NCBI RefSeq assembly: GCF_016405905.1
Contig: NZ_JAEFCB010000023.1
Coordinates: forward strand, 1 to 64,000
Length of the DNA stretch: 64,000 bases
Direction of reading: 5' to 3'
DNA from: Variovorax sp. IB41
Lineage (GTDB): Bacteria; Pseudomonadota; Gammaproteobacteria; Burkholderiales; Burkholderiaceae_C
In this document: one piece after another, positions 54,583-63,550 of the stretch
Layout of the letters: each line of letters begins with the position of its first letter
Numbering within the stretch: position 1 is the stretch's first letter
Made by a program: the position numbers and the translations under genes
The notes under the pieces: model-generated
The model's database searches: none
What the model was told of the DNA's origin: nothing
Seen by the model: only the letters and a program-made list of their open reading frames with translations

Positions 54583-55305
54583 ATGTCCGACAACAACCTC
54601 GAAGACCTGTTCGCCCACAACCGTGCCTGGTCCGCACAGATGGAGCGCGACCGGCCCGGCTTCTTCACCAGCCTGGTGAAGCAGCAGACGCCGCGCTACA
54701 TGTGGATCGGCTGCTCCGACAGCCGCGTGCCCGCCAACCAGATCACGGGCCTGGAGCCCGGCGAAGTGTTCGTGCACCGCAACGTCGCCAACATCGTGGT
54801 GCACTCCGATCTGAACGCGCTCTCGGCGATCCAGTTTGCGGTGGAGCACCTGAAGGTGGAGCACATCATGGTGGTGGGCCACTACGGCTGCGCGGGCGTG
54901 AAGGCCGCGCTCAGCGGCAAGCGCATCGGCCTGGCCGACAACTGGATCCGCCACATCCAGGACGTGCGCGACCGCCACAGCGTGATGATCGAGAGCCTGC
55001 CCGAAGAAGTGCGCGTCGATGCGCTGTGCGAGCTCAACGTGGCCGAGCAGGTGGTCAACGTGGCCGTGAGCACCGTCATGGTCGATGCCTGGGCGCGCGG
55101 CCAGAAGGTGCTGATCCACGGCTGGACCTTCGGCGTGCACGACGGCCTCCTGCAGGACCTGGGCCTGAGCGTGGACGGCGCCAAGCCGCTGGATGCCGCG
55201 TACAAGGCCGCGGTGCAGCGCATCCGCTACAAGTGGAGCAAGCCCCTGGGCCTCTCGCCGAGCGCGCAGGCGGGCGCCGACGGCACGGACGCTGCCGCGA
55301 AGTAA
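54583..55305 (+). CDS. can: Beta-class carbonic anhydrase
   Basis: A 240-residue enzyme interconverting CO2 and bicarbonate. Zinc ligands Cys44 with the Asp46-Arg48 pair (IGCSDSR), His100 and Cys103 (VGHYGCAGV) are intact. It lies 31 bases after liuR and 13 bases before aceK. In this setting it may provide bicarbonate for the biotin carboxylases of branched-chain catabolism (inference). Confidence 0.95.
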   Translation: MSDNNLEDLFAHNRAWSAQMERDRPGFFTSLVKQQTPRYMWIGCSDSRVPANQITGLEPGEVFVHRNVANIVVHSDLNALSAIQFAVEHLKVEHIMVVGHYGCAGVKAALSGKRIGLADNWIRHIQDVRDRHSVMIESLPEEVRVDALCELNVAEQVVNVAVSTVMVDAWARGQKVLIHGWTFGVHDGLLQDLGLSVDGAKPLDAAYKAAVQRIRYKWSKPLGLSPSAQAGADGTDAAAK

Positions 55306-55318
55306 ACCGGCCGGGCCC

Positions 55319-57139
55319 ATGTTCCCGCAGCGCCTCGATTCACCGCTGGCCTACGACATCGCCAAGGCGATGATCGACGGGTTCAACCGGCACTACCGGT
55401 TGTTCCGCGCCGAATCGGCGCGCGCCAAGCACCGTTTCGAGACCGCAGACTGGCACGGCCAGCAGCGCGCGCAGCGCGAGCGCATCGAGTTCTACGACCT
55501 GCGCGTGAACGAGGCCGTGGCCCGGCTCGAGAAGGAGTTCAAGGCCGGCGACCAGCCGATGGAGGTGTGGCACCAGGTCAAGCTGCACTTCATCGGCCTT
55601 TTGGTGGACCACCACCAGCCCGAGCTGGCCGAGAGCTTCTTCAACTCGGTGACCACCAAGATCCTGCATCGCGCGTACTTCCAGAACGACTTCATCTTCG
55701 TGCGCCCCGCGATCAGCACCGAATACATCGAGCCGCGCGGCGCGCCCACTTATCGCCCCTACTACCCCGCGCACGACACGCTGGCCGACACCCTCGTGCA
55801 GATGCTGGACGACTTCGCGCTGCAGGGCAGCTACGCCGACAAGCGGCGCGATGCCGAGCGCGTGGCGCACGTCATCCTCAACCGCTTCCACCAGGTCAAG
55901 CTGCGCGCCAACTTCCAGCTGCAGGTGCTCTCGGGCCTCTTTTTTCGGAACAAGGGCGCGTACGTGGTGGGAAAGATCATGAACGGCTTCACCGAGATCC
56001 CGTTCTCGCTGCCGATCCTGCACGACAGCACCGGCAAGTTCTACATCGACGCGGCGCTCTTCGGCGAAGACGACCTGCAGATGCTCTTCAGCTTTGCGCG
56101 TGCCTACTTCATGGTCGACATGGAAGTGCCTTCGGCCTGGGTGCAGTTTCTGCGCTCGCTCATGCCGCGCAAGCCGCGCGCCGAAATCTACAACGCGCTC
56201 GGCCTGGCGAAACAAGGCAAGACGCTCTTCTACCGCGACTTTCTCTCGCACCTGAACTATTCGAGCGACCGCTTTCGCATCGCGCCCGGCATCAAGGGCA
56301 TGGTCATGCTGGTGTTCGACCTGCCCTCGTTCCCGTTCGTCTTCAAGGTCATCAAGGACTTCTATCCGCCGCAGAAGGACACCACGCGCGAGCAGATCAA
56401 GGGCAAGTACATGCTCGTGAAGCAGCACGACCGCGTGGGCCGCATGGCCGACACGCTGGAGTACAGCGACGTGGGCTTTCCGCTGGACCGCTTCGAGCCC
56501 GAGCTGATCGAGGAGATCCAGAAGTTCGCGCCGAGCCAGCTGGAAATCGGCGACCGCGACGGCAACGGGGAGATGGAGGTCGTGGTCAAGCACGTCTACA
56601 TCGAGCGCCGCATGATTCCGCTGAACATCTACCTGCAGGAAGCCTTCGACACGCTGGCCGACCCGGAGAGCCCGGCGCATGCGAAACGCGCGAAGGAGCA
56701 GCTGGCGCACGCGGTGGTCGAGTACGGCAACGCCATCAAGGACATGGTCGCGGCCAACATCTTTCCCGGCGACATGCTGTGGAAGAACTTCGGCGTCACG
56801 CGCGGCGGCAAGGTGGTGTTCTACGACTACGACGAGATCGAATACATCACCGACTGCAAGTTTCGAAAGGTCCCCGCACCGCGCAACGAGGAAGACGAGA
56901 TGAGCGGCGAGGTCTGGTACTCGGTGGGCCCGAAGGACGTGTTCCCCGAGACCTTCGAGCCTTTTCTCCTCGGCAACAAGGACGTGCGCGCGGCCTTCAT
57001 GGCGCACCACGCCGACCTGCTCGACGCTGCCTTCTGGCAGCACCACAAGGAACGCATCCAGGCGGGACAGATGCTCGATGTGTTCCCGTACGAAGAATCG
57101 CAACGCTTCCAGCACGAGGGGCACGCGACCCATTTCTGA
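55319..57139 (+). CDS. aceK: Isocitrate dehydrogenase kinase/phosphatase
   Basis: A 606-residue AceK, which phosphorylates and dephosphorylates isocitrate dehydrogenase and so sets the split between the TCA cycle and the glyoxylate bypass. Family segments include SGLFFRNKGAYVVGKI, the ATP loop GIKGMVMLVFDLPSFPFVFKVI and the catalytic DYDEIEYITDCKFRKVP. Length is normal. Its place here, away from the aceB/aceA genes, ties it to the liuR regulon. Confidence 0.97.
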   Translation: MFPQRLDSPLAYDIAKAMIDGFNRHYRLFRAESARAKHRFETADWHGQQRAQRERIEFYDLRVNEAVARLEKEFKAGDQPMEVWHQVKLHFIGLLVDHHQPELAESFFNSVTTKILHRAYFQNDFIFVRPAISTEYIEPRGAPTYRPYYPAHDTLADTLVQMLDDFALQGSYADKRRDAERVAHVILNRFHQVKLRANFQLQVLSGLFFRNKGAYVVGKIMNGFTEIPFSLPILHDSTGKFYIDAALFGEDDLQMLFSFARAYFMVDMEVPSAWVQFLRSLMPRKPRAEIYNALGLAKQGKTLFYRDFLSHLNYSSDRFRIAPGIKGMVMLVFDLPSFPFVFKVIKDFYPPQKDTTREQIKGKYMLVKQHDRVGRMADTLEYSDVGFPLDRFEPELIEEIQKFAPSQLEIGDRDGNGEMEVVVKHVYIERRMIPLNIYLQEAFDTLADPESPAHAKRAKEQLAHAVVEYGNAIKDMVAANIFPGDMLWKNFGVTRGGKVVFYDYDEIEYITDCKFRKVPAPRNEEDEMSGEVWYSVGPKDVFPETFEPFLLGNKDVRAAFMAHHADLLDAAFWQHHKERIQAGQMLDVFPYEESQRFQHEGHATHF

Positions 57140-57140
57140 C

Positions 57141-57164
57141 CGGCTGCGGCACGGGCCGCAGCCG
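57141..57164 (+). repeat. Hairpin directly after aceK
   Basis: CGGCTGCGGC (57141-57150) and GCCGCAGCCG (57155-57164) form a perfect 10-bp stem with loop ACGG, starting one base after the aceK stop. There is no U-run, so it is more likely an mRNA stabiliser or a partial terminator between aceK and the thiolase gene. Confidence 0.6.
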
Positions 57165-57199
57165 AACACTTCACTTTCACATTCCAGAAGGAGACCCTC

Positions 57200-58384
57200 A
57201 TGTCCGAATCCATCGTCATCGTCGGCGCCGCCCGCACCCCCATGGGTGGCTTTCAAGGCGACTTTTCTTCCCTCTCCGCGCACGACCTGGGCGGCGCGGC
57301 CATCAAGGCGGCCGTCGAGCGCGCCGGCATCGCGCCCGAGAGCGTGGGCGAAGTGCTGTTCGGCAACTGCCTCATGGCCGGCCAGGGCCAGGCGCCGGCG
57401 CGCCAGGCCGCGTACAAGGGCGGCCTGCCCGACAGCGCGGGCGCGGTCACGCTCAGCAAGATGTGCGGCTCGGCCATGAAGGCCGCGATGCTCGCGCACG
57501 ACATGCTCCTGGCCGGCACGCACGACGTGATCGTCGCGGGCGGCATGGAGAGCATGACCAACGCGCCTTACCTCATGCTCAAGGGCCGCGGCGGCTACCG
57601 CATGGGCCACGACAAGATCTATGACCACATGATGCTGGACGGCCTGGAAGACGCCTATCAGCCGGGCCGCTCGATGGGCACCTTCGGCGAAGACTGCGCG
57701 GCCAAGTACAAGTTCACCCGCGAGCAGCAGGACGCCTTCGCCATCGCCAGCGTGCAGCGCGCCAAGGCCGCGACCGAATCGGGCGCGTTCAAGGAAGAGA
57801 TCACCCCCGTCACGGTGAAGGGCCGCGGCGGCGACACCGTGATCTCCATCGACGAAGGTCCGGGCAAGGTCAAGCTGGACAAGATCCCCACGCTCAAGCC
57901 TGCGTTCAAGAAAGAAAACGGCACCATCACCGCCGCATCGAGCTCGTCGATCAACGACGGCGCCGCGGCTCTGGTCATGATGACCGAGTCGCACGCGAAG
58001 AAGATCGGCGCCAAGCCCATCGCCCGCATCGTCGGCCACGCCACGCATGCGCAGGAGCCCGAGTGGTTCTCGACCGCGCCGGTCGGCGCCGTGGCCAAGC
58101 TCTTCAAGAAGACCGGCTGGACCGTCAAGGACGTGGACCTCTGGGAAGTGAACGAGGCCTTCGCCGTGGTGCCGATGGCGCTGATGCACGAGCTGGACGT
58201 GTCGCACGAGATCGTCAACGTGAACGGCGGCGCCTGCGCGCTGGGCCACCCGATCGGCGCGAGCGGCGCGCGCATCATGGTCACGCTGATCCATGCGCTG
58301 AAGGCGCGCGGCAAGAAGCGCGGCGTGGCCACGCTGTGCATCGGCGGCGGCGAAGGCACCGCCGTGGCCCTCGAATTGCTTTAA
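57200..58384 (+). CDS. Acetyl-CoA C-acyltransferase (thiolase)
   Basis: A 394-residue thiolase with the three catalytic residues: Cys89 (SKMCGSAM), His350 (ALGHPIGASG) and Cys380 (TLCIGGGEG). It condenses or cleaves acetoacetyl-CoA or longer 3-ketoacyl-CoA. GGAG precedes the ATG. It sits in the liuR region with acyl-CoA dehydrogenase, consistent with the final step of leucine/isoleucine or fatty acid oxidation. Confidence 0.96.
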   Translation: MSESIVIVGAARTPMGGFQGDFSSLSAHDLGGAAIKAAVERAGIAPESVGEVLFGNCLMAGQGQAPARQAAYKGGLPDSAGAVTLSKMCGSAMKAAMLAHDMLLAGTHDVIVAGGMESMTNAPYLMLKGRGGYRMGHDKIYDHMMLDGLEDAYQPGRSMGTFGEDCAAKYKFTREQQDAFAIASVQRAKAATESGAFKEEITPVTVKGRGGDTVISIDEGPGKVKLDKIPTLKPAFKKENGTITAASSSSINDGAAALVMMTESHAKKIGAKPIARIVGHATHAQEPEWFSTAPVGAVAKLFKKTGWTVKDVDLWEVNEAFAVVPMALMHELDVSHEIVNVNGGACALGHPIGASGARIMVTLIHALKARGKKRGVATLCIGGGEGTAVALELL

Positions 58385-58477
58385 ACAGCACCGGGCCGGC
58401 GGCGTCCGAGGGAGGGCGCGCCGGCTTTCGCCATCCGGCATTTCAACAATCGATATTGCGTCAGAGCAGGAAATTTC

Positions 58478-59728
58478 ATGCGCCCATCCATCCACCGTAC
58501 CGCCCTGGCCACCCTGCTGGCCACCGCCTTCCTGGCGCCTGCCGCCAGCTGGGCGCAAAAGCGCGACAACGTGCTGTTCCAGGCCGCCACCGACGAGCAG
58601 CCCGCGGTCGTCAAGACGCTGGAAAAACTCGTCAACATCGAGACCGGCACCGGTGACGCCGAAGGCATCGCGGCCGCCGGCAACTACCTCGAAGGCGAAC
58701 TCAAGACGCTGGGCTTCACCGTCACGCGCAGCAAGTCGGCCGGCATCGTGGTCGGCGACAACATCATCGGCAAGCTCAAGGGCCGCGGCGGCAAGAACCT
58801 GCTGCTGCTCTCGCACATGGACACCGTGTACCTGAAGGGCACGCTCGCCAAGGCGCCGTTCAAGGTCGAGGGCGACAAGGCCTACGGCCCCGGCATTGCC
58901 GACGACAAGGGCGGCAACGCGGTCATCCTGCACACGCTCAAGTTGCTGAAGGACTACGGCGTGCGCGACTACGGCACCATCACCGTGCTCTTCAACACCG
59001 ACGAGGAGAAGGGCTCCTTCGGCTCGCGAGACCTCATCCAGGAAGAGGCCAAGCTCGCCGACTACGTGCTCTCGTTCGAGCCCACCGGCGCGGGCGACGA
59101 GAAGCTCTCGCTGGGCACCTCGGGCATCGCCTACGTGCAGGTCAACATCACCGGCAAGGCCTCGCACGCGGGCGCGGCGCCCGAGCTGGGCGTCAATGCA
59201 TTGGTCGAGGCGTCGGACCTCGTGCTGCGCACGATGAGCATCGACGACAAGGCGAAGAACCTGCGCTTCAACTGGACCATCGCCAAGGCCGGCAACGTGT
59301 CGAACATCATCCCGGCCAGCGCCACGCTGAATGCCGACGTGCGCTATGCGCGCAACGAAGACTTCGACGCCGCGATGAAGACGCTCGAAGAAAAGGCGCA
59401 GCAAAAGAAGCTGCCCGAGGCCGAGGTCAAGGTGCTGGTCACGCGTGGCCGCCCGGCCTTCAATGCGGGCGAAGGCGGCAAGAAGCTGGTCGACAAGGCC
59501 GTGGCCTTCTACAAGGAAGCCGGCGGCACCCTCGGCGTGGAAGAGCGCACGGGCGGCGGCACCGATGCGGCCTATGCCGCGCTCTCGGGCAAGCCGGTGA
59601 TCGAGAGCCTGGGCCTGCCGGGCTTCGGTTATCACAGCGACAAGGCCGAGTACGTGGACATCAGCAGCATTCCGCGCCGCCTGTATATGGCCGCGCGCCT
59701 GATCATGGATCTGGGCTCGGGCAAGTAA
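58478..59728 (+). CDS. M20 family metallopeptidase (glutamate carboxypeptidase-like)
   Basis: A 416-residue zinc peptidase with a signal peptide (about residues 1-26, ending AASWAQ). Metal ligands and catalytic residues are clear: SHMDTVY, GPGIADDKGG, NTDEEKGSFGS, and a late GFGYHSDKAEYVD. It resembles glutamate carboxypeptidase (carboxypeptidase G2-like), which removes C-terminal Glu from folate-like or peptide substrates. The location among acyl-CoA genes is not explained by function. Confidence 0.88.
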   Translation: MRPSIHRTALATLLATAFLAPAASWAQKRDNVLFQAATDEQPAVVKTLEKLVNIETGTGDAEGIAAAGNYLEGELKTLGFTVTRSKSAGIVVGDNIIGKLKGRGGKNLLLLSHMDTVYLKGTLAKAPFKVEGDKAYGPGIADDKGGNAVILHTLKLLKDYGVRDYGTITVLFNTDEEKGSFGSRDLIQEEAKLADYVLSFEPTGAGDEKLSLGTSGIAYVQVNITGKASHAGAAPELGVNALVEASDLVLRTMSIDDKAKNLRFNWTIAKAGNVSNIIPASATLNADVRYARNEDFDAAMKTLEEKAQQKKLPEAEVKVLVTRGRPAFNAGEGGKKLVDKAVAFYKEAGGTLGVEERTGGGTDAAYAALSGKPVIESLGLPGFGYHSDKAEYVDISSIPRRLYMAARLIMDLGSGK

Positions 59729-59759
59729 GCACGAAGAAGAAAGAAGAAGGAGACACACC

Positions 59760-60890
59760 ATGCTGCTCAGTGCCGACCAGGAAGCCATCCGCGACGCGGT
59801 GCGCGATTTCTCGCAAGCCGAACTCTGGCCCAACGCCCCCAAGTGGGACCGCGAACACAGCTTTCCGAAAGAGGCGCACCAGGGCCTCGCGGCGCTGGGC
59901 GCCTACGGCATCTGCGTGCCCGAGGAGCACGGCGGCGCGGGCCTGGACTACCTCACGCTCGCGCTGGTGCTCGAGGAAATCGCGGCCGGCGACGGCGGCA
60001 CCAGCACCGCGATCAGCGTGACCAACTGCCCGGTCAACGCGATCCTCATGCGCTACGGCAACGCGCAGCAGAAGAAGAAATGGCTCGAGCCGCTCGCGCA
60101 GGGCCAGATGCTCGGCGCCTTCTGCCTGACCGAACCGCAGGCCGGCAGCGATGCGTCGAGCCTGCGCACCACCGCGCGCAAGGACGGCGACGGCTACGTG
60201 ATCGACGGCGTCAAGCAGTTCATCACCAGCGGCAAGAACGGGCAGGTCGCGATCGTCATCGCGGTCACCGACAAGGGCGCGGGCAAGCGCGGCATGAGCG
60301 CCTTCATCGTGCCCACCGACGCGCCCGGCTACGCCGTCGCGCGCCTGGAAGACAAGCTCGGCCAGCACAGCAGCGACACCGCGCAGATCAACTTCGACGG
60401 CTGCCGCATCCCGGCGGAAAACCTCATCGGTGCTGAAGGCGAGGGCTACAAGATCGCGCTCGGCGCGCTCGAGGGCGGGCGCATCGGCATCGCCGCGCAG
60501 AGCGTGGGCATGGCGCGCAGCGCGTTCGACGTGGCGCTGGCCTATGCCAAGGAGCGCCAGGCCTTCGGCGGCTCGATCTTCGACCAGCAGGCCGTGGGCT
60601 TTCGCCTCGCCGAATGCGCGACGCAGCTGGAAGCCGCGCGCCAGCTGATCTGGCACGCCGCGAGCCTGCGCGATGCGGGCCTGCCGTGCCTGAAGGAAGC
60701 GGCCATGGCCAAGCTCTTCGCGAGCGAGATGGCCGAGCGCGTGTGCAGCGCCGCGATCCAGACGCTGGGCGGCTACGGCTACGTGAACGACTTTCCGCTC
60801 GAGCGCATCTACCGCGACGTGCGCGTGTGCCAGATCTACGAAGGCACCTCGGACATCCAGAAGCTTTTGATTCAGCGCGCGCTGGCCTGA
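59760..60890 (+). CDS. Acyl-CoA dehydrogenase
   Basis: A 376-residue flavoprotein. It has FCLTEPQAGSDASSLRTTA (flavin/substrate loop), EGGRIGIAAQSVGMARSAFD, and the C-terminal catalytic Glu361 in YEGTSDIQKLL, the position used by short- and medium-chain enzymes. It oxidises an acyl-CoA and passes electrons to ETF. Substrate chain length or branching is not clear; co-localisation with liuR suggests short branched acyl-CoA. Confidence 0.94.
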   Translation: MLLSADQEAIRDAVRDFSQAELWPNAPKWDREHSFPKEAHQGLAALGAYGICVPEEHGGAGLDYLTLALVLEEIAAGDGGTSTAISVTNCPVNAILMRYGNAQQKKKWLEPLAQGQMLGAFCLTEPQAGSDASSLRTTARKDGDGYVIDGVKQFITSGKNGQVAIVIAVTDKGAGKRGMSAFIVPTDAPGYAVARLEDKLGQHSSDTAQINFDGCRIPAENLIGAEGEGYKIALGALEGGRIGIAAQSVGMARSAFDVALAYAKERQAFGGSIFDQQAVGFRLAECATQLEAARQLIWHAASLRDAGLPCLKEAAMAKLFASEMAERVCSAAIQTLGGYGYVNDFPLERIYRDVRVCQIYEGTSDIQKLLIQRALA

Positions 60891-60917
60891 CGAAGCCCCG
60901 CCGCGCGGCAGGGTGAC

Positions 60918-60934
60918 GGTCGCGGGCCGCGACC
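60918..60934 (+). repeat. Hairpin between acyl-CoA dehydrogenase and trehalase
   Basis: GGTCGCG (60918-60924) and CGCGACC (60928-60934) around GGC. No U-run, so at best a weak terminator. Confidence 0.35.
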
Positions 60935-60976
60935 TGTCATGTAGAGTTTCCCTTGACCAACCAAGGGGAGACAGAC

Positions 60977-62635
60977 ATGACTCAGGCAGTCGCGGCCACG
61001 CCGCACCGTCGCCCGGGCTTCTCGATCGTTGCGGCTGCGGCGCTGGCGGCCGGCCTCGCATTCGGCGCGTTCGATGCGCCGGCGAATGCGGAAGTACTCG
61101 TCGCTTCCAGGCCCGCCGCGGCGTACCCGGCGCCGCCTTCCGCGCTGTATCCGGAGCTGTTCGCCGCGGTGCAGCTGGGGCAGGTCTTCAAGGACGGCAA
61201 GACTTTCGTCGATGCCGTGCCCAAGAGTTCGCCCGCCGCCGTCGCCGCGCAATACAAGCGCGAAAAAGACCGACCCGGTTTCGATCTGTCCGCCTTCGTG
61301 CAGCGGCATTTCAATCTGCCGCAGGACAACGGCGACGCCTACGTCAGCGATCGTTCGCAATCGCTCTCGCAGCACATCGCCAGCCTCTGGCCGCACCTGA
61401 CGCAGCAGCCGCGCAAGCCCGCCGCCGGTTCCTCGCTGCTGCCCTTGCCCGGGCCCTACGTGGTGCCCGGCGGGCGCTTTCGCGAGGTGTACTACTGGGA
61501 CTCGTACTTCACCATGCTGGGCCTGCTGCAGAACGGCGAGCCGCGCGCGATACGCGACATGGTCGGCAATTTCGCGAGCCTGATCGACCGCTACGGCCAC
61601 ATCCCGAACGGCAATCGCAGCTACTACCTGAGCCGCTCGCAGCCGCCGTTCTATTTCAAGATGGTCGGCCTCCTGTCCACGCAGGACGAGGCCGGCGCGT
61701 ATGCGCGCTACCTGCCGCAACTGCAGCGCGAGTACGCGTTCTGGATGGAGGGCGCGAAGGGCCTCAAGCCCGGCACCGCGCACCGCCGCGTGGTGGCGCT
61801 GGCCGACGGCAGCGTGCTGAACCGCTACTACGACGACCGCGCCGTGCCGCGCGACGAGTCGTATGCGGAAGATGTCGCGCTGGCGAAGAAGAGCAGCCGC
61901 CCCCCCGCCGAGGTCTATCGCGACCTGCGCGCCGCCGCGGAGAGCGGATGGGACTTCAGCAGCCGCTGGTTCGCCGACGGCAAGACGCTGGCCACCATCG
62001 AGACCACCGCGGTCGTGCCCGTGGACCTGAACAGCCTGCTGTACGGCCTGGAGAACGCGATCCGCCTGGGCTGCGAGCGCGTGCGGGACGCCGCCTGCAG
62101 CACCGATTTCACGCAGCGTGCCGAACGCCGGCGTCTGGCTGTGCAGAAATACTTGTGGAACGAAGCCGGCGGCCACTACGTGGACTACCAGTGGATCAAG
62201 CAGCAGCCGACCGGCCGGCCGGGCGCCGCCACGCTGTACCCGCTGTTCGTCGGCCTCGCGGAACCGGCGCAGGCGGCGCGTGTGGCCGAGTGGACAAGCA
62301 AGGAACTGCTGAAGCCCTATGGCCTCGTGACGACGCCGACCCCCACCGACCAGCAATGGGATGCACCCAACGGCTGGGCACCGCTGCAATGGGTCGCGGT
62401 GGACGGCCTCCGGCGCTATGGCCAGCACGCGCTCGCGCGCGACATCGCGACGCGCTGGATGGGCAAGGTGCAACAGGTCTACGGCAGCAGCGGCAAGCTG
62501 GTCGAGAAATACAACGTGATCGACAACAGCGGCGAGGCCGGCGGCGGCGAGTACGTGCTGCAGGACGGCTTCGGCTGGACCAACGGCGTGGCCATGCAGC
62601 TGATGACGATCTATCCCGAATTGAAGCGCCCTTGA
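60977..62635 (+). CDS. treA: Periplasmic alpha,alpha-trehalase (GH37)
   Basis: A 552-residue glycoside hydrolase family 37 enzyme that splits trehalose to two glucose. Both signatures are present: PGGRFREVYYWDSYF (about residues 165-179) and QWDAPNGWAPLQW (about 460-472). The catalytic Glu is likely in GGGEYVLQDGFGW. An N-terminal signal (MTQAVAATPHRRPGFSIVAA to APANA) places it in the periplasm. AAGGGGAG precedes the ATG at 60977; an earlier in-frame ATG at 60953 adds eight residues and lacks such a site. It allows use of external trehalose. Confidence 0.93.
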   Translation: MTQAVAATPHRRPGFSIVAAAALAAGLAFGAFDAPANAEVLVASRPAAAYPAPPSALYPELFAAVQLGQVFKDGKTFVDAVPKSSPAAVAAQYKREKDRPGFDLSAFVQRHFNLPQDNGDAYVSDRSQSLSQHIASLWPHLTQQPRKPAAGSSLLPLPGPYVVPGGRFREVYYWDSYFTMLGLLQNGEPRAIRDMVGNFASLIDRYGHIPNGNRSYYLSRSQPPFYFKMVGLLSTQDEAGAYARYLPQLQREYAFWMEGAKGLKPGTAHRRVVALADGSVLNRYYDDRAVPRDESYAEDVALAKKSSRPPAEVYRDLRAAAESGWDFSSRWFADGKTLATIETTAVVPVDLNSLLYGLENAIRLGCERVRDAACSTDFTQRAERRRLAVQKYLWNEAGGHYVDYQWIKQQPTGRPGAATLYPLFVGLAEPAQAARVAEWTSKELLKPYGLVTTPTPTDQQWDAPNGWAPLQWVAVDGLRRYGQHALARDIATRWMGKVQQVYGSSGKLVEKYNVIDNSGEAGGGEYVLQDGFGWTNGVAMQLMTIYPELKRP

Positions 62636-63462
62636 CGGCCCGCAAACGCCCGTGGGGCCGGATCGCCGCCGCACTCGTGCTCGCGACGCTGGCGGCCTGG
62701 GGCTTCGTCATCGAGCCGCGCTGGGTCGCCGCACGCATTGAGCCGCTGGGCTCGGCGCAGTGGCAGCCGCCGGCCGGCCTCAAGGTGGCGATGGCGGGCG
62801 ACTGGCACCTCACCACGCGCTCGGCGTGGCGCGTCACCAGCGCGGAGCGCGCCGCGCGCATCGTCGACGAGATCAACGCGGCGCGGCCCGATGTGATCCT
62901 GCTGCCCGGCGATTTCCTCGCGGGATCGGGCGACGACGAGGCGTTCTCCATCGAGGACATGGCCGCCGTGCTCGGCCGCCTGAAGGCGCCGCAGGGCGTG
63001 TACGCGGTGCTCGGCAACCACGACTGGTGGCACGACGGCGAACGCACCGCCAAGGCCTTGTCCGCGCAGGGCATCCGCGTGCTGGAGAACGCCTCGGTGC
63101 GATTGCCGGGCCACGACCTCTGGGTGGTCGGCATCGGCGACGACTCGACCGGCCATTCGGAGGCGGACAAGGCACTGGCCGGCGTGCCCAAGGGCGCCGC
63201 GACGCTGGTCATGATGCACGACCCCTTCAGCTTCGCGACCATGCCGCGCACGCAGGGGCTGGTGGTCGCTTCGCACACGCACGGCGGGCAGATCAGCGTG
63301 CCGGGCTACGGCGCGCTGGTGGTGCCGGGCCGCGCGCCGCGCGAGTGGGCCTACGGCTGGATCGCGCACAAGGGCAGGCGCATGTACGTGACGAGCGGGC
63401 TGGGCGTGAGCATCCTGCCGGTGCGTTTCAACATGCGGCCCGAGTGGGTGATGTTCCGGTAG
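62632..63462 (+). CDS. Membrane-anchored metallophosphoesterase (YaeI-like)
   Basis: About 276 residues. It starts with TTG at 62632, overlapping the trehalase stop (TTGA). The N-terminus TARKRPWGRIAAALVLATLA is a basic segment plus one membrane helix. The catalytic domain carries the calcineurin-like motifs AGDWHLT, LPGDFLAG, LGNHDWWHDG, MMHDPF and ASHTHGGQISVP. It resembles UDP-2,3-diacylglucosamine pyrophosphatase/YaeI-type enzymes, but the substrate is unknown. Later in-frame starts would delete the membrane segment, hence the choice of TTG. Confidence 0.84.
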   Translation: MTARKRPWGRIAAALVLATLAAWGFVIEPRWVAARIEPLGSAQWQPPAGLKVAMAGDWHLTTRSAWRVTSAERAARIVDEINAARPDVILLPGDFLAGSGDDEAFSIEDMAAVLGRLKAPQGVYAVLGNHDWWHDGERTAKALSAQGIRVLENASVRLPGHDLWVVGIGDDSTGHSEADKALAGVPKGAATLVMMHDPFSFATMPRTQGLVVASHTHGGQISVPGYGALVVPGRAPREWAYGWIAHKGRRMYVTSGLGVSILPVRFNMRPEWVMFR

Positions 63463-63475
63463 CGCCGCCCTGCCG

Positions 63476-63495
63476 TGTCATCGGTTTCGATGACA
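63476..63495. promoter_or_regulatory. Perfect 8-bp inverted repeat upstream of the amidase
   Basis: TGTCATCG (63476-63483) and CGATGACA (63488-63495) around GTTT, in the gap between the metallophosphoesterase and the amidase gene. It could be an operator or the 3' hairpin of the upstream mRNA. Confidence 0.5.
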
Positions 63496-63550
63496 GACAG
63501 GATCACGCGGGCGGCGCAGCATGGCGATCTCTTCGTCGGAGGTCCTTGCC

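Noticed and set aside
58385..58477. Terminator after the thiolase gene
   Set aside because: A GCCGGC...GCCGGC pairing exists but is interrupted and has only three T after it; too weak to report as a feature.
55340..59842. A 1500-codon open frame on the minus strand opposite can/aceK/thiolase/M20 peptidase
   Set aside because: It is antisense to four well-identified genes and its product is low-complexity Arg/His/Val/Leu-rich. Strong G/C bias in third positions removes stop codons in this frame.
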